Assembly (NCBI GenBank): GCA_022578605.1 | Contig: MU394060.1 | Location: forward strand, 1-64,000 | Reading direction: 5' to 3' | DNA: 64,000 nt | Source of the DNA: Camillea tinctor | Taxonomy: Eukaryota > Ascomycota > Sordariomycetes > Xylariales > Xylariaceae | Shown: piece by piece, positions 12,101-22,301 of the stretch | Layout of the letters: every line of letters starts with the position of its first letter | Numbering within the stretch: the first letter of the stretch is position 1 | The notes under the pieces: generated by a model | What the model was told of the DNA's origin: nothing | The model's database searches: none | Seen by the model: only the letters and a program-made list of their open reading frames with translations | Position numbers and translations under genes: made by a program

Positions 12101-15100
12101 TCAAACCTTCTCAAACCCATGCTCTTCAATCACTGAGTCCAACTCATCGAAATCCCTTATCATCGGCCCGAACAGCACATCCGGGCCCGTCTGCTCCCTC
12201 TCCCCCCTCCTCACCACCAAATCTTCCTCCTCCTCCTCACCCTCATCCTCCTGCGCCAGATTCAGAAAATCCCCAAACCCGGCCGTGACGTCCTGGCTCA
12301 GCGTCAGGTCCAGCGGCGGCAGGGGCGGCCGCTGGCGGATACTGTACGAGCGCGGCGGCCAGTTGGCGTCGTTGTGCCCGAAGGTCGCGAGGCTGCGCTC
12401 GCTGCGCGTGCCGTCGTCCCCGCGGCTGCGCGGCGCCTTGTAGCTGCCGCCTTTGTGGAAGTGCCCCGAGGAAGAAGGGGTGCGCACGCTGGAGGCGGCC
12501 GTGTCGTCCGAGTACACGCTCACGCTCCGGGCGGACGAGGACCCGCCCCAGGTGGTGGGCGTGGGAGGGGCGTGGAGGCCGTGGGTGGGGTTGTTGGTGG
12601 AGCGGGCGCTGCGGGTGCTCGAGACGGTGGCGTGCCAGCTTGGGGTATTGCTCGGGCGGCCGGTCATGAGCTGCGGCGGATTGGGGTGCGGGTATTTCTG
12701 GGTGGTTTGCGTGCGCAGCATGCGCATCATAGGGTCTGCGCTGTTGCTGCCTCCGCCTGAGTTAATAGAGGTGTCGGATTCGCCGCCTTCGATGCTGGTG
12801 TTCCAGGTGCGAGGCGCGAGCCAGCAGTGCGATAGCTCGTGGCATGCCTCTGGAGCGGGGGCCGAGATGCCTTTCCAGGGAGGTGTCTTGGTACCCTTGA
12901 GCCTTGGTGATAGGTGGTATGTAACTCCCTCCTTGTAGCGGACGTTGGGCGTGTCTACGGATACGCTCGCAAGCGTTTGCAGAATACCATATATAAGCAC
13001 CCAGCGCCCTCGGCGGGCACAAAAGGGATCGATCAGTCCAATCTGGTCAGCCTTCTCAAACTTGGCAAAGCTCTCTACTAGGTCGGATTGGATGAAGTCA
13101 GACCCAAGGGTATAAATATTTGTTGCCTCGGTGTAAGCTAGTTGTATCCGTCTTTCGACGATACGGTCATCCCCTGGGTGCTTTCCGTTCTTGTCCTTCC
13201 GCAGCCTCTCCCGGCCATTGCCCCCCACTACCGGTGAAGTGATGGGCGAGACCGACTCTGGGACTAGGGGATACGGATGTGGGATGTGAGGGAATCGCAT
13301 CCGGTTATCAAATTCGATCAACATATCTGTGAGAGGGAGATCTGGGGTATCAGCGCTGAACGATTTATCACCAGTTCCAGACACCATCATCCATTTTCTA
13401 CTGCTTCGAGTCTCCGATTCATCCCACACGACATCTCGGTTAACCAAGTAGTCATAAAGCGCACCGAAATCCTTCTGCATTCTCTGCGCCATCGTCCTTG
13501 TGAGCCATATCTCCTCGCCCTCACAGTTCCTCACACCCGTTTCTGGTGGAGGCCAGCTGCCGTACATGTTAATAAAATGATTTATGAAGAATTGTCGCAG
13601 GCGATCTGCTGCGGCTCTAGCAGGGCTTTGGGAAACCGGGCCTATGGTAGGCCAGATATCCCCATAGTTAAACTCAGATAGACGCTCCTCTGCTGCTTGT
13701 ACGCGGAGTTGCGTCTCTAGACAGGCGCGTTCGAGAAGGGCGCGGGTGATAGGTGTGACGTTCTTAAAATCTGGGCAGTCCTCCAAACGTGAATACATGC
13801 CGGTACAATGTAGAAACGCTTCGCGCCAACCCTCCTCCCAACGTACTTCCGGGGTTTCCGACCAAGCAAGCATAGAAATGGCAGATTCCGGGTCATTGCG
13901 GACGTCATCGATACCGCGCGCAGTCAGATAGGTCAAAAGGGTGCCTATGTTATCCGCCTCAGGTGGCATATAAGCATCAAGCCGGGCGAGAAGATCTGAT
14001 AGAGCTTGGAAGAGTGATAGCCCTACTAATGAGGCGTGATACAGGAGTGCAAAGACATTTCGCGTAGTGATTGCATAGCGAAGGGAGTCTAATTTCGTCA
14101 TATTTGGAGGGGTCGGGAAGTACATTTCGTACGAAATCTGACTATCCATATCGTTCAGGCTGGCATCCTCAGACATAGGTGGTGTCGGCTGGCCAGACCG
14201 ACCATGCCTATAGTTGAGGTGTGGATGGCTACCATGTTGCCTGAGCATTGGTGGGGCGCCGATAGGTGAAGGTGGCATGTGAATTTGCGAATCAAAGTCG
14301 TCTTCAGTGGACCCTTCACGGAGTAGGGTGATAAGGACGCGAGACTCAGTAGCTTCAATGATATGAGATGAAAGACGGAAGGATGGGTTAGGTCGTGGGG
14401 ATTGGCCTTTGCGACCGAGGTATACTAAGACATCTCCATTAGGATCCCAAAGCTCAGGGTCTTTTCGAAGCTTGTTCCATCTTTGGGATTGTCTACCCGC
14501 TCCAATCCAACGTTTAATCGGCGGAATGCTCGACGGAGGAGGAATCGGGGGTAGTTTGGCGGAGGGAGGTGGCGAAATCACCTGCTGATATTCTGGATCC
14601 CAGGTTCCAGGCTGCGCGTTCGGTACAGGCACCGAAGGAACATCGTCATCGTGGTAATTATAGCTGTCGAGTTCGGTATGTGGCCTGATAGTGGCAGCTG
14701 ATGGAGGCCGTGTATCCGCCCCCTTTTTCTTCTTGGCACCAAAGGTAAAGGCCTTGGTAAGTCCTTTGCGAAATTCATCGCTCTTCTTGTCCATGGTGCT
14801 GCGAAAGCTCGATCTCTCGATACCAGAAACATCCTCCGTCTTCAACACCGGTTTTCTAGCCCTGGCATATGCGAAGTCGGGCATTGGGCCGTGATTTTGC
14901 GATGCGCCAGCCTCTCTCTTACTAGAATCACTCCCACCACTCTGACTTCCACCACTTTGACTGGCGAAGTTTGCAACCTCATTTCGGTAATCTACCGGTT
15001 CTAGTTCTCGTGTCGACTCAGAAAACTTGAGAAATCGTGCATTGGTTGTGCCGTATCCGGTGCCTTGTGACAAGGGGAAGTCGTGTAGCGAGGCATCGTC

Positions 15101-15205
15101 TCTCTCGGATACTCGCGAGCTTCCCGCTGATTTTGCGCGTCCTCTTCCCACTACCTGGTTCGGCTCGGTAATCTTCTTTCGGACGTGCGCACTACGTCCA
15201 GACAT
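12101..15205 (-). CDS. large uncharacterised fungal protein, DUF8004-like
   Basis: Single-exon frame of 1034 residues with strong coding character. Residues 1-225 are low complexity, rich in Ser, Arg, Lys and Pro, with KKKKGAD near 158 and proline-rich PPPSAKLPPIPPPSS at 212-226. A folded part starts near 231 (KRWIGAGRQSQRWNKLRKDPELWDPNGDVLVYLGRK) and runs to about residue 790, with an all-helical look in the middle. The C-terminus is again disordered, with an acidic block (EDEGEEEEEDL) about 50 residues from the end. I recall this architecture from the fungal group labelled DUF8004, but the label is from memory and no function is known to me. There is no signal peptide or clear membrane segment. 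It might be a cytoplasmic scaffold or regulatory protein; that is speculation. Confidence 0.85.
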   Translation of the reverse strand: MSGRSAHVRKKITEPNQVVGRGRAKSAGSSRVSERDDASLHDFPLSQGTGYGTTNARFLKFSESTRELEPVDYRNEVANFASQSGGSQSGGSDSSKREAGASQNHGPMPDFAYARARKPVLKTEDVSGIERSSFRSTMDKKSDEFRKGLTKAFTFGAKKKKGADTRPPSAATIRPHTELDSYNYHDDDVPSVPVPNAQPGTWDPEYQQVISPPPSAKLPPIPPPSSIPPIKRWIGAGRQSQRWNKLRKDPELWDPNGDVLVYLGRKGQSPRPNPSFRLSSHIIEATESRVLITLLREGSTEDDFDSQIHMPPSPIGAPPMLRQHGSHPHLNYRHGRSGQPTPPMSEDASLNDMDSQISYEMYFPTPPNMTKLDSLRYAITTRNVFALLYHASLVGLSLFQALSDLLARLDAYMPPEADNIGTLLTYLTARGIDDVRNDPESAISMLAWSETPEVRWEEGWREAFLHCTGMYSRLEDCPDFKNVTPITRALLERACLETQLRVQAAEERLSEFNYGDIWPTIGPVSQSPARAAADRLRQFFINHFINMYGSWPPPETGVRNCEGEEIWLTRTMAQRMQKDFGALYDYLVNRDVVWDESETRSSRKWMMVSGTGDKSFSADTPDLPLTDMLIEFDNRMRFPHIPHPYPLVPESVSPITSPVVGGNGRERLRKDKNGKHPGDDRIVERRIQLAYTEATNIYTLGSDFIQSDLVESFAKFEKADQIGLIDPFCARRGRWVLIYGILQTLASVSVDTPNVRYKEGVTYHLSPRLKGTKTPPWKGISAPAPEACHELSHCWLAPRTWNTSIEGGESDTSINSGGGSNSADPMMRMLRTQTTQKYPHPNPPQLMTGRPSNTPSWHATVSSTRSARSTNNPTHGLHAPPTPTTWGGSSSARSVSVYSDDTAASSVRTPSSSGHFHKGGSYKAPRSRGDDGTRSERSLATFGHNDANWPPRSYSIRQRPPLPPLDLTLSQDVTAGFGDFLNLAQEDEGEEEEEDLVVRRGEREQTGPDVLFGPMIRDFDELDSVIEEHGFEKV

Positions 15206-16087
15206 GTTCGATCAAACTCGCTTGCGTCTTTGGCTAAAGATACCACTTGATTGTCTACTTCGTTCTGGGTCGGTATAAAATCTATGGCCTTGGCGTAGGA
15301 TAGTGGTATATTCACTCAGTTAGCCCTAAGGAACCAAGCACCAGTTGATAAGTCCTAAGTAGCAACTATGTAGTATGTCCAGTCGTGTTGTATCACATGT
15401 ACCGCGAGTGATATGTTGAGAATTAATCGTTTTCGTACCACTGCCGAAGTCGAGATTAGAATTTGCAGATGATAGTCGGCAGCATTATTCTGGTATTTGG
15501 CCGAGATATTGATGTTCAAAAACTATGGGAGAGCTGTCGATAGTTCGTGGTAGCAGGTCTCAGGAGCGACAGTAGCCTAGGACAAGATTGATTCTTGTGA
15601 GCATCTCAAAAGGTCCAGAGATTTTGAGATAGCAGCAGCCAAATATTTGCTTCTGTTTTCTTTCCCCTGACTATCTTTTTTCTTCTCAGCCTTTTTCTCC
15701 CACACTTCCCTCTACCGGCTACAAAGCTTGATATTTTCTCCCTCTCTTGTATTTTTCTTTTCTTTGGTCAAGAGGCGTCACAGTGAGCTGTTGATGACAA
15801 CCATTCTCAAATTAAGATATAATCTGTATGGCCCTTAGCGATCGAAATCTGTACGCCAGTTCGTAATATAGTCAAAACATTAGAATAGTAAATATGACAT
15901 ATCGTGTGTAAAACTGCTGAGGGGTGGGCAACCCGTAGCTATGTAAGATATCGAAAAGATATATTTTGGCATGTATGAATGTAGTTAGGACAAGCTGACA
16001 GGGTCTCCGGACAGGACCCGCTACACACATGGAAAAGAGGATTGAATAACCCGACCGAGACGATGTAATGTAATGCAATGTAGGCGT

Positions 16088-16286
16088 GGGGGGGGGGGGG
16101 GGGGGGGGGGGAGAAGAAAAATAAAAAAGCCAGGTATTTGGTAAATATGTATTTAAGTAGTTGTTAGGATAAGGGGGTACAAAAAGATTGGTATTTAANN
16201 NNNNNNNNACCCCCTACCCACCCCCCCCCCCCCCCCCGCCACACCCCCCCCCCCCGCCGCCCCCCCCCCCCCCCCCCCCCCCCCCC
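16088..16286. repeat. G and C homopolymers flanking a 10-N gap
   Basis: A 24-base G run (16088-16111), then about 87 bases, then ten Ns (16199-16208), then a long C-rich run to 16286. The sequence before the Ns and the sequence after the C run are noisy copies of each other, which indicates an unresolved contig overlap and not biology. Confidence 0.85.
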
Positions 16287-18064
16287 GAAGAAGAATATCT
16301 AAGCCAGGTATGATGTATATATGTATGTAAGTACTTGTTAGGATAAGGAGGTACATACAGATAGGTATGTACAACTACATTGTGTCGGCATGCATAGGTA
16401 AGTATATCATGTAAGTTAAGCATTGTTATCTATGAAGCCGGGGTCTTGAAAAACCCACTTCATTCTTTTTTGGTGTGCCTGACTTGCAACTCGATTGGGT
16501 GAATTGCGCTACGCAGATCGTCAACCTATCGAGCCGGGTTCTCCCAGATGCCCTTTTAGGGATCTCCAGAAACTGCGATTTGATTGGAGAATTGAGTCGT
16601 AATTAACGATACAAAAAAGAAAAGGAAAAACGAATTATGTGCAGCCATGACCACAGGATAACTCAGCAAGAGTGTGCGGCCTTGTAACGTATCGTTTTGT
16701 CTGATACTTACCTAGGTTAGGTAACTAGTATATCTTAATCGAGTATATACTTATACGTACTTAGACTTTTGATCCGAGTGGCTTGATGAATAGGCAAGGC
16801 CCGTGTTTTGATAAGGACCGAACGCTGGAACGAAACCCTGGATATGGCCTCGCTTCAACCCCGGATTTTGGTTAGTTTACCAAGTTGGTTTCATGGAACC
16901 GAACATGAAGCTACCTTAGCGATTCCTACGAGATATAACTTGCTCGGCCTAGGACCTGTTTTTCTCTACTTAATTGCCTTGATATACATTGGAGGCTTAC
17001 ACCCGCATAGACTTACCTACATACTGAGGCTTTACACTACAAAGGACCAACGCGGGGAGACCAACGTGCTTGGGTAGGTAATTATACCATCAACCCATGA
17101 TCCTAGCCTGCTTACACGTTATTCCGTACGTTCCTACACTGCCTAGTAGGTAATTGTGTTCCATACATAGCCTTTAGCTTCAAGCTATAAACGGCTCGGA
17201 CCATCATCAGACCATACGTTATATAACATGTCAATTAGGTACATATACGTATACTATAAGAAATAGAACAACTCACTTATAGATAGATGCCCAATTGAGA
17301 GAGGGGGATGTTAATTAAAGTGCTCACCTCCATGGGTACATATGGCTAGCTAGTAAACTAATCTAAGACAGGTATCTAAGATATTAAACTTGGTTGTTTT
17401 TTGTTTTTTTTATATTTAACCTATGCATGTCTTAACTACCACCTAAAGACCAACATAGGGGTATTCATCTACACTAACTAGTGAAGATGGAGGAATATAC
17501 GATTTCGATATGCTTGGTATGTTACCAAGGTAAGTAGGTATAATATAATAATATCCGACCCCTAAACTTAGGGTCCCCTCTAAACTTACACTTACATCGC
17601 AATCGTAGCCGCGGTGGGGCAGTCCCAATAGCCTTATCAGACCTGTACTTTGATGTACTAGGTACTGTACCCATCTGCCTATTAGGGTAGTCGAGGTCGT
17701 TGATGGTTGGCTAGAGCAGTTGAGGATTGAGGGGCACCGTCTTTTTTCAGAGGCCCTCAGAGGCTAGACCGACCCCACAGTATCTGCCAATAGTCCGCTA
17801 GATTTCATGGTTCGCCAAGCGAAAAACTCTTATCGTGAAAGACAAGCCCGATGTAACTCAGGTTAACTAACTTACTGCCTATTTCACTTGTCATTACTGT
17901 ATCAACTGACAAAGATAATTACATGTTTTGCATTCTCGTAGCCAACCATAAATAAGGGGGTAGCGAAAGGACTTATCATCGCTTCTGGTCTCATTAAATG
18001 TTTGTTCCCTTTTTTTTTCCTGTTAAACAACATCTCGCGAAAATTCAAGTTTTTTTTTTTTTTG

Positions 18065-18081
18065 GACTTGACTTGACTTGA
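18065..18081 (+). repeat. short CTTGA tandem repeat
   Basis: Just over three head-to-tail copies of the pentamer CTTGA directly after a poly-T run. Simple-sequence repeat with no inferred function. Confidence 0.6.
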
Positions 18082-20205
18082 CATATTTATTATTAGTGGT
18101 TGGCCAACGTAGGTTGGAGCAAACCCCTTTGTATTGTATTTGTATTCTCCAATACACCGCGGGAGCAAACTTGAGACCGACCTATAAGCATCACAAGTTA
18201 GAATACAACAACAATATTATTCTACATGTAACCTAGCTTCGCGTGCTCTCATGTGCTCATATCCCGATATTTGCTTTTATTTCGGGTTTTCTTTCTTTCT
18301 CGTAGCGCCTCATGTTAGAAATTGACGCTGGTGAGACTTAGACCAAACGCGTGGTACTCTTGGCTGAGCCAGCTCACTTTAAATCCTTCTACACCGGCGT
18401 AAAATAGGGGGGTGAGACAACCTAATGGTTAGTTTCAGCCCTCCATGTCACGTCTGCTCAATAGTAGTCAAAGTTACCGCCCTCTTTCAAATTGAAAAAC
18501 CCCCCTCAGAATGATTCTACCTTTCCAGACGGACTTTATGCACCAACGTATATGATTGCGTATGTGTAGCCCTTGCATGGGTTGCATGTGGTAGTTTGGG
18601 GAAGAGGGATATACCTACATACATGTACCAACCTGCATAGATATAGGTAGTATAAATGCTCATAGGGTATGACGAACATACCGACTTCGACTTATACACA
18701 ACAGGTTTGGTACTTTGATACCTACCTACCTATCTATCTACTAATCTCTCAACCCGACAGAGATGCACTTTCACCTTCACTTTCACTTTTGCTCAGGCAG
18801 CCGAGAGTCCCGGCTTACGGTCACTTCAAATCTACACCACTCATAATGTTGCCTCCGTTTCACAAGCTTACGCTCGTGTATGTTCATAAATTGGGCTTCG
18901 ATGTTACCTACCCAGCCGTAAAGGCCACCTCAATCCTACCAACCTTGCTTGGCATAGAATATGACCGCGTTCCGGATCACCAGCGTGGGTCGCGTGGAGT
19001 AAGCCCTATAAGAAAAAAAAAGAATTACCGGCCCCTGCGTCAACACATCTGCTACTGCGGTGCTCATCATTGGGAGATCAGGAGAGATGGAAAAGGGGGA
19101 GAAGGTGTCCAGGTTATCCTGAATCGACTTACATACATATAGGATTATGATACCCTCCTTCATTGGGTTATGCAACTTTGAACACGGGTGTGGCAATTCA
19201 AACGTGAGCCAGTACCAGCTGTAAGTGACCTTCTCCTCAATTCGTTGCCCCGATTGGTCCGCAACACCGGGGTTCCGAAAACGACGCTGGACCAACAAAT
19301 ATCAATCACAGCCTGCTTGGCTTGGACGACCTTGGCCAAGTTTGTCGAACAATTTACCCTCGTGCTTTCATGTCGCGGCCTAAACATACCATTGATCAAT
19401 AGCTTGCAAAGAATCAATGCTATAGATAGGAAGCCTGAATACTATAAAAAGTCTATCGCAGAGTATATACATTGTAACCTAAGCTATTACCAGCAACCTG
19501 GTACTAGCGACATTGCTTTTACGACGTAGTTCATACTCAAGTCCTATCTGCTATATTATACATAATTATATACCTACCTTCATAGCATTTTGCAAGAAGA
19601 TATTCAGCCGCCGACTTGTAGCTTATTGTTCAATCTGTGCTCCTTTCATTTAACCCAAAGAGTTTGGCAGGGTCTCATGCGGGAGTTGTCAACCTTAATA
19701 GGCTTGTTTCTCGAGATATTGATGGTCAACTCACGTTTGTAAGTTATGGGATTAGCAAATTCTATGTTGGTTTGAAGCCGCCTATCTTATATCATTTATT
19801 TATCTTTTATAAATTCAAAAGGTTGCTTCAATATGTAACATACAGTTGACCTAGGAGTAGCCATGAATAAATATATCCCAGGCCTGCTCCATTGCAATTG
19901 TCTCAGGACTAGTCTAGCTTTCTGCCCTTATGATACTATGCGATTTTTACTACAAAGAATTTATGGCTTTTACAGAGGGATCTTCTTTGTATGTAGTAAA
20001 GGGTAAGAATAATGTGAACAAGGAGGTCATGTTAAGAAAGAGGCTTTATCCGGATGCGAAAAGAGATAACCCCGATCTATCTGAAGTATCCAATAAAGCT
20101 CTCATGACCCTCCTCTTGGTGTCGGCACGTTAACGCAGTGTTCTTCGGTGTTACAATTCAACAAAACGCCATACTAGTACACGTGCACATGCACATCTTC
20201 TTGTG

Positions 20206-20215
20206 TATATATATA
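20206..20215 (+). promoter_or_regulatory. possible TATA element of the kinase-like gene
   Basis: TATATATATA lies 42-51 bp upstream of the ATG at 20257. Position and sequence suit a core promoter, but runs of TA are common in this AT-rich spacer. If it is the TATA box, the in-frame ATG at 20203 cannot be the start. Confidence 0.3.
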
Positions 20216-20256
20216 CGGACGGAGGCTGTTTTTTTGGAACGACAATAGAAAACACG

Positions 20257-21863
20257 ATGAGTTTAGATGGGGGCTCGGCCCTAGCCGACCTTCAATATGA
20301 AGTCAAGAGCTATTTTACAGACTCCAACAGGTTCGAGTTTGAGAAGCCAGTCGGCAGTGGCTCTTATGGATTCGGCCTTCTCTTTAACGAGAAGAAACAG
20401 GGGGGGACGAACCAACGTTTTGTGATCAAGCGAGCGTTCCACGGTCAACATTATCTCATGCAGGAAAGCGATATACTACATGTACGTGTGTGTTAACTGT
20501 CTCAATCTGGCGCAAATCTCTATTATTCTCAACGCTTTCATATCACAGTAACAGGGGACTATGCTAAGAGTTTTTAATCTTGTAGAAGCTAGAGCACGCC
20601 GACCATATAGTGAACCTAGTCCACCTCGACCCGAATCCTCTAGAGGGCAATGACCTGGAAGAGGGTATATTGGGACCATACATCATCATGGAGTATCTGG
20701 AAAACGGGACTATAAACGACTTTACGTTCAGGACCCGCCGGGTTGGCGTACCGAATCGCGTTCTTGCCTGGATATTCCTCTGCCGTAAGCCTTCTCCGTG
20801 TCTTGCCTAACACATAATATCCACTACATAGTCCCCAAGACCCCCCATAATAAGGGCATTCATTTTCTGTTTTCTTACGTTTTTTCTTCTATTCTTATTG
20901 CTAAATTATCGGGACTTGATCTCATCTCATAGTGACGAGGGCTTGTATTGGCATGGCGTATCCGCCAGGCGTTAATCCAGATGGATCACGACAAGAAGAG
21001 GTAGTCGATCCTTCCCGGAAACCCTCGTCGCTCGCACACTTCGATATGCACAGCTCAAACCGTAAGTATCATCCATTATTACACAACTAGGATATGGGAA
21101 CAGCGATTTCATGAAGTCAAGGAAGGGGCCAGCTAATGTTTTGAAAACAAACAAAAACAGTCATGTTCGGTTCTGTCGACCCCAGCTCCAGAGAACACAA
21201 CCTCATGCCGATCCTGAAGCTCATCGACTTTGGGTGTTCGAGCGAGCGGGAAACGCCGATACTTCCAATACAAGGGGTCGTGAACTCGTACGACATCCCT
21301 TTGAACTTGGCACAGTAGTAAGTTACCTGTGTTCCTCTGCCTATGAAGAAGCGAAAATGTGTAGGCGAGAAAATAAAGGGGGAGGTAGAGAGAGGAAGGG
21401 ATGAAGAATTATGCTGACAAGAAGCAGTCGTACTCAGGGCGACACATCCCCCGGCGTACAAGTTAATATCAAAGACATCGCCAATGTGAGTCTAATCCCA
21501 TTTCCTCTCTACTTATCGAGACGCTAACCTCTCTTCCCCCCCACCTTCTAGGTAGTAATCCTGTTGGCATGGCAAAGAATATTCGCTTCAGACCCAGAGC
21601 TCCGGGCGCTAATTCAAAATCAAGCGAGCAATCCGGGCTTGGACCCGGAGATGCGCCTTCAGATGATGCGGTGCATAGCAGCAGACCCGGAAAACCGGCC
21701 AAAGCTGGACGACCTAGTGACACGGCTGCAGCAAGTAGTCAATGATAGGAGGACTGCGGGAAATAATACGCCGGGCAGTCCCGAGTCCGACGCCGCGATG
21801 CAGAGATACGTGCAGAGGTACGTGTTGAATGCGCCGGTGAACTTGGATAGGAGGGGAGGGTAA
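20257..21863 (+). CDS. divergent protein-kinase-like protein
   Basis: Predicted exons are 20257-20481, 20586-20784, 20933-21061, 21161-21317, 21428-21485 and 21552-21863, giving 359 residues; every junction keeps frame with a GT-AG intron. The kinase landmarks are present: glycine loop VGSGSYGFG (32-40), ATP-binding Lys58 in FVIKR, a candidate helix-C Glu70, catalytic-loop HFDMHSSN with Asp179, and metal-binding DFG with Asp207. The loop departs from HRDxKxxN: Arg is Phe and the catalytic-loop Lys is His, so activity is uncertain. The C-lobe is short and ends in MMRCIAADPENRP, which resembles the usual kinase ending with its conserved Arg. Such kinases are common fungal paralogs with unknown substrates. 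The next gene downstream is a MYND protein on the opposite strand. Confidence 0.8.
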
Positions 21864-22301
21864 AGGAGCGGGAGTTGAAAACACTAGGGTAGGTTAAGGG
21901 GTTGGGGGCACAGGGTATAAGTTCGCGATCAGAGAGTCGGAGAGGACGGTGTTAGGCATTAGAATGAAGATTCAGAGCTTAGTAGTATGATCGTATCGAA
22001 TTTAGAAAGCAAGTATTTCTGAATCTGGTTTACCTTCTTGGAGGATTGTAGGTTATATCTTGACTTTCGTATGTTACTTTCAGTGGAATTACTTCTTCAC
22101 CCTGATAAACATCAGTGATGTTTACTCTTGATACACTTACTTGTGAAAGCATGCACTGTATATTATTCCCTAACAGTATTAGACTAGGAGCTTTAAATGC
22201 AATTTTCTATACGCCTGGGCTTGGGAGTTTTCTTCTCCTTTTCCTTTTTTCATCCATCATCCCCTATCACGATAGGCCATCCACACACATACGCAATATG
22301 C
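21864..22301. other. convergent intergenic region
   Basis: Spacer of about 440 bp between the 3' ends of the kinase-like gene and the first MYND gene. AT-rich with no recognised structure. Confidence 0.5.

Larger units (their letters stand above)
15206..20256. other. gene-poor AT-rich region with assembly gap
   Basis: Five kilobases without a supported gene. It contains the G/C homopolymers and N-run at 16088-16286, a CTTGA tandem repeat near 18065-18081, poly-T tracts near 17397-17412 and 18049-18064, and CT-rich pyrimidine tracts upstream of the large minus-strand gene (15660-15760), which fit its promoter. Open frames at 18669-19142, 19188-19529 and 19930-20133 lack family motifs and overlap frames on the other strand, so I do not call them genes. 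Confidence 0.5.

Noticed and set aside
12374..12938. Plus-strand frames of 128 and 161 codons inside the large minus-strand gene
   Set aside because: They lie fully antisense to the 1034-codon frame, show Gly/Ala/Arg-rich shadow composition and have no domains.
16214..16423. Open frame running through the C homopolymer (poly-Gly)
   Set aside because: Produced by an assembly artefact beside the N-run.
16808..17077. 89-codon plus-strand frame
   Set aside because: Hydrophobic phrase by chance in AT-rich DNA; no start context or family match.
18669..19529. Frames of 157 (plus), 120 (minus) and 113 (plus) codons
   Set aside because: Overlapping frames on both strands, no motif, AT-rich spacer composition, no splice-linked extension found.
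20203..20256. Upstream ATG (MYIYTDGGCFF) in frame with the kinase-like gene
   Set aside because: It sits on the TATATATATA element and adds residues unlike a kinase N-terminus; the ATG at 20257 is a better start.
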